Origin: Luteimonas rhizosphaericola
GTDB taxonomy: Bacteria; Pseudomonadota; Gammaproteobacteria; Xanthomonadales; Xanthomonadaceae
Assembly: GCF_029888045.1 (NCBI RefSeq)
Contig: NZ_JARXRN010000028.1
Coordinates: 356,855 to 420,854, forward strand
DNA length: 64,000 nt
Direction: 5' to 3'
Below the pieces are notes generated by a model. The model saw only the letters and a list, made by a program, of their open reading frames with translations. It was not told the DNA's origin and searched no databases. Shown here in pieces: positions 61,300-64,000 of the stretch. The position numbers and the translations under genes are program-made. Within the stretch, counting starts at the first letter, position 1, and every line of letters begins with the position of its first letter.

Positions 61300-61722
61300 T
61301 CAGCGCAGCCAGCCGCGGGCCGCGGCCAGGCGCGCGTACCACAGCAGGAACGCGGCGATGCCGACGATCAGCAGGGTCATCGGCAGGCCCGACACGCCGG
61401 AGGCTTCCCAGGCCGGAGTGAGCGCGTAGAGCGCGATCATCTGCACCAGCACCGCGGCCAGCGAGATCGCCAGCAGCGGCACCGCCCAGCGACGCCGCAG
61501 CAGCAGTCCCAGCGACCCCAGCGCGCCGCCGCATACGGCAATGGCGTAGAACACGTCGAGCCACGGCGGCATCGCCGCATAGACCGCCTGCTGCGCCGGC
61601 GGCAGGGCGGCGATCTGGGCGGCGTCGAGACTGGTCTGCAGGACGAACATCGCGATGCCGGTGAGGTTCCAGGCGAACGCGGCGATCGCGATCACGCGGA
61701 ACAGGGTCGGGACGCGGGTCAT
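61300..61722 (-). CDS. Four-helix membrane protein
   Basis: A 140-residue protein with four hydrophobic helices (LFRVIAIAAFAWNLTGIAMFVL, VFYAIAVCGGALGSLGLLL, WAVPLLAISLAAVLVQMIALYAL, MTLLIVGIAAFLLWYARLA). No motif beyond this. Convergent with the aminopeptidase, 6 bp apart. Confidence 0.8.
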   Translation of the reverse strand: MTRVPTLFRVIAIAAFAWNLTGIAMFVLQTSLDAAQIAALPPAQQAVYAAMPPWLDVFYAIAVCGGALGSLGLLLRRRWAVPLLAISLAAVLVQMIALYALTPAWEASGVSGLPMTLLIVGIAAFLLWYARLAAARGWLR

Positions 61723-61799
61723 GGCGGTCTCCGGAGCGGTGCGGTACCGGCAGCCTACGCCCGTGGAACGGGCAAGCGGAACGCCCCGGGGCCTCCGAT

Positions 61800-62235
61800 G
61801 TAGCCCGGGCAAGCGAAGCGCACCCGGGGCCGGCGGGATGGGTCACCGGCCGGCGTTCGCATCCGTAGGCGGTGCCATTGCGCATCGTGCCGCTCGCCGA
61901 CCTCCACGGGTGCGGCCTGCGGCTTGATCCGGGCGTCGTGGCGCGGTTCGAAAGGTCCATGCCACCCGGGTAAGCGCAGCGCATCCGGGGAGGCAGGCGG
62001 GGCGGGTCATCGACCGGCGTCCGGGATCGTGGCGCCCCCGATGGGGCCTGCGGCCTTATCCGGGCGACGCGCCGTGCCCGTGTAGCCCGGGTAAGCGCAG
62101 CGCACCCGGGGCAGGCAGGCGGGGTGCGCCCTCGACTAGCGTCCGGGTGCGTGGCGCCCCGGATGCGGCCTTCGGCCTTATCCGGGCTACGCGCCGTGCC
62201 CGTGTCGCCCGGGTCAACGCAGCGCACCCGGGATT
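61800..62235. repeat. Cluster of REP elements
   Basis: GTAG-headed elements at 61800-61829 and 62082-62110; a degenerate one at 61963-61990; and B elements facing them at 62043-62070 and 62159-62191, with a final A-like copy at 62204-62234. This fills the 530-bp gap between the membrane protein and the response regulator. Confidence 0.88.
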
Positions 62236-62254
62236 CGCGATACCGGGGACGGTC

Positions 62255-62857
62255 CTACAGCCAGCCCTTCTCGCGCGCCAGGCGGTAGGCCTCGATGCGG
62301 TTGCCGACGCCGAGCTTCCCGATCGCCTCGGACAGGTAGTTGCGCACGGTGCCGTGGGACAGGTTGAGCCGCGCGGCGATCTGCCCGGCCGAGAGGCCTT
62401 CGCCGGCCAGGCGCAGGGCCTGGCGTTCGCGGTCGCTGAGCGGGTCGGCTTCGCCCCAGGCTTCCAGCGCCAGCTGCGGATCGATCGCGCGGCCGCCGCG
62501 GTGTACCTGGCGCAGCGCGTCGGCGAGCTGCTCGGCGGGCGCATCCTTGAGCAGGTAGCCCGACACGCCCGCCTCGAGCGCGCGGCGCAGGAAGCCGCCG
62601 CGGGCGAAGGTGGTGACGATCACCACCTTCACCGGCAGGCCATGGCGCTGGATGCGCTGGGCGAGTTCGAGCCCGGTCAGGCCGGGCATCTCGATGTCGG
62701 TGACCAGGATGTCGGGCTCGAGCCGCTGCAGTTCGCGCCACGCGCTTTCGCCGTCGGCGGCGGTGCCGGCAACGGTGATGTCGCTTTCCAGTTCCAGCAG
62801 CGCCGCCAGCGCGCCGCGCAGCATGGCCTGGTCTTCGGCGAGCAGGATCCGGATCAC
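62255..62857 (-). CDS. NarL/DesR-type response regulator
   Basis: A 200-residue protein with a GTG start (MIRILLAEDQAMLRGALAAL). Receiver domain with D54 in ILVTDIEMPGLTG and Lys in YLLKDAPAEQL; LuxR-type HTH LSDRERQALRLAGEGLSAGQIAARLNLSHGTVRNYLSEAIGKL. Partner of the histidine kinase gene upstream on the same strand, which it resembles in pairing with DesK-like kinases. Confidence 0.93.
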   Translation of the reverse strand: MIRILLAEDQAMLRGALAALLELESDITVAGTAADGESAWRELQRLEPDILVTDIEMPGLTGLELAQRIQRHGLPVKVVIVTTFARGGFLRRALEAGVSGYLLKDAPAEQLADALRQVHRGGRAIDPQLALEAWGEADPLSDRERQALRLAGEGLSAGQIAARLNLSHGTVRNYLSEAIGKLGVGNRIEAYRLAREKGWL

Positions 62858-62974
62858 GGAGCGGGGGCGGGGATTGGCATGGGCATGCGGGCAAAGTAGC
62901 AGGTCGGTCGCGTGAGCCGGGGCGGGCGGACGGCACGAAAGGAAGGATGCGTCGGTCAGCCTCGTCGTGCGGAG

Positions 62975-63203
62975 TCCCGGGTGCGCTTCGCTTACTCGGG
63001 CTACGAGGCCCATTCGAGCCCAGCTGCGTAGCCCGGATAAGGCCGTAGGCCGCATCCGGGCGCTGCGGATGCGAAGGGATGGCCCATGTTCAACTCCCGA
63101 TGGGTCCCGGGTGCGCTTCGCTTACCCGGGCTACGCCGGCCCGTTCGAATCTTGCCGCGTCGCCCGGACAAGGCCGCATGCCGGATCCGGGGATGCGAAC
63201 CGC
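62975..63203. repeat. REP pairs between the two-component genes
   Basis: Two A-B pairs: A at 62975-63004 facing B at 63028-63061, and A at 63105-63135 facing a diverged B at 63158-63203. They fill the 350 bp between the kinase stop and the regulator start. Confidence 0.85.
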
Positions 63204-63211
63204 GGCGACGT

Positions 63212-64000
63212 TCAACCGACCGGCGGCGCCGCGTCGTCGTTCGCCGCCAGCGGCACGCGCGCCTCGACCACGGTGCCGCCGCGTTCGCCGGCGCCCACGC
63301 GCAGGCGGCCGCGCAGGGCCTCGATCCGTTCGCGCATGCCGGCCAGGCCGTTGCCGGGCACGATCGCGCCGCCGCGGCCGTCGTCGACGATGCGCAGCAC
63401 CGCGTCGCCGCCGTCGACGCCGAAGCTGACCTCGGCGCGCTGGGCGCGGGCATGGCGCTGGATGTTGGTGGCGGCTTCGCGCACGGCCAGCGCCAGCGCG
63501 ATCTCCACGCCCGCGGGCAGCGCGCTGTCGGCGAAGCCGGTGTCGAAGCGGTAGTCGAAGGCGATGCCGTCGGTTTCCAGCAGCAGCTTGGCCGAGGCGA
63601 GCTCGGCGGCCAGCCCCGCCGCGCGGATCCCGCTCACCGCGCGCCGCACCTGCGACAGCGCCTCGCGCGCGACTCGGCTCACCTCGCCGATCTCGCTGCG
63701 CGCGGCCGCGGGATCACGCTCCAGCAGCCGGCCGGCGAGGTCGGACTTGAGCGCCACCATCGACAGCGTGTGCCCGAGCAGGTCGTGCAGGTCGCGGCCG
63801 ATGCGTTCGCGTTCGGCCAGCGCGGCCAGCCGCCGCACCTCGTCGTGCGACAGGCGCAGCGCCGCGTCGCGCTCGCGGCCGAAGCGCTCCAGCACCACCA
63901 GCACGCCGATGATCGCGGTCACGGTGGGCATCCACACCAGCGCCTGCCACGGGTAGCCGATATGCAGCGCGTAGCCCAGCAGCAGCGCGTTGAGCACCAC
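63212..64000 (-). CDS. DesK-like histidine kinase, N-terminus outside the window
   Basis: At least 262 residues; the 5' end runs off the window. A last transmembrane helix (WQALVWMPTVTAIIGVLVVL) precedes HisKA_3: the phosphoacceptor His is in ERERIGRDLHDLLGHTLSMVALKSDLA. The ATPase domain shows REAATNIQRHARAQRAEVSFG (N box), IVDDGRGG and GNGLAGMRERIEAL. It should phosphorylate the NarL-type regulator encoded next; membrane-state sensing as in DesK is a guess. Confidence 0.92.
   Translation of the reverse strand: MVLNALLLGYALHIGYPWQALVWMPTVTAIIGVLVVLERFGRERDAALRLSHDEVRRLAALAERERIGRDLHDLLGHTLSMVALKSDLAGRLLERDPAAARSEIGEVSRVAREALSQVRRAVSGIRAAGLAAELASAKLLLETDGIAFDYRFDTGFADSALPAGVEIALALAVREAATNIQRHARAQRAEVSFGVDGGDAVLRIVDDGRGGAIVPGNGLAGMRERIEALRGRLRVGAGERGGTVVEARVPLAANDDAAPPVG

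Noticed and set aside
1..64000. tRNA, rRNA or CRISPR loci
   Set aside because: I saw no GGTTCGA-type T-loop with acceptor stem, no rRNA sequence and no spaced direct repeats of CRISPR form. Automated tRNA and CRISPR scans could still confirm this.

Overview
The window is high-GC (about 70% by eye), densely packed bacterial chromosome. Gene content points to Xanthomonadaceae, close to Lysobacter/Luteimonas: a GH11 xylanase behind a palindromic LacI-type operator, a split adenosylcobalamin-dependent ribonucleotide reductase (NrdJa/NrdJb) with a histone H1-like gene between the subunits, many GTAG-type REP elements, FliA-type promoters, and a TonB receptor with a Fur-like site. I found no rRNA, tRNA or CRISPR array.

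Layout. 0-7 kb: a truncated secreted protein, a GST, the xylanase with a co-transcribed HEAT-repeat protein, a divergent leucyl/phenylalanyl-tRNA-protein transferase homologue, and small enzymes including a sulfotransferase. 7-18 kb: a run of regulator/enzyme modules, many of them divergent: Rrf2 + flavoprotein disulfide reductase, a cold-shock protein, a frameshifted rifampin ADP-ribosyltransferase, hydrolase/CGNR regulator, an ECF41 sigma factor with its carboxymuconolactone decarboxylase-like partner (both behind ECF41-type promoters), isochorismatase/LysR, and two MBL-fold proteins/LysR. 18-22 kb: histidine kinase, CheY-like receiver and a CheX-type phosphatase protein behind a FliA-like promoter, then a BON lipoprotein. 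22-35 kb: mostly small enzymes, envelope proteins and regulators (AraC/VOC operon, OsmC, S33 hydrolase, GyrI-like, two SDRs, Ntn amidase, SIMPL, FKBP, LysR). 35-43.6 kb: MazG-like protein, TonB receptor, papain-like lipoprotein protease with a periplasmic partner, ACT-domain protein, a PAS-GGDEF-EAL protein and a Tat-exported Dabb protein.

43.6-48.2 kb is an accessory island with visibly lower GC: six unfamiliar or DUF-type genes (one a DUF429 protein next to a PD-(D/E)xK-like protein), the C-terminal remnant of a REP-associated tyrosine transposase, copies of a sequence containing GTCGACTCTGACCCC on both sides, and a PIN-like gene cut off inside one of those copies. 48.2-57 kb returns to core genes: nrdJb, histone-like gene, nrdJa, a Do/DegQ protease, a DUF883-type three-gene membrane operon and an AI-2E family transporter. 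57-64 kb is rich in REP elements, including an exact 131-bp-period array of four units. Between them lie a HAD phosphatase, a FemAB/GNAT-like protein, a leucyl aminopeptidase, a membrane protein and a DesK/DesR-like two-component system whose kinase runs off the window end.

Long open frames antisense to these genes (up to about 1290 codons) are GC-bias artefacts and are left out.
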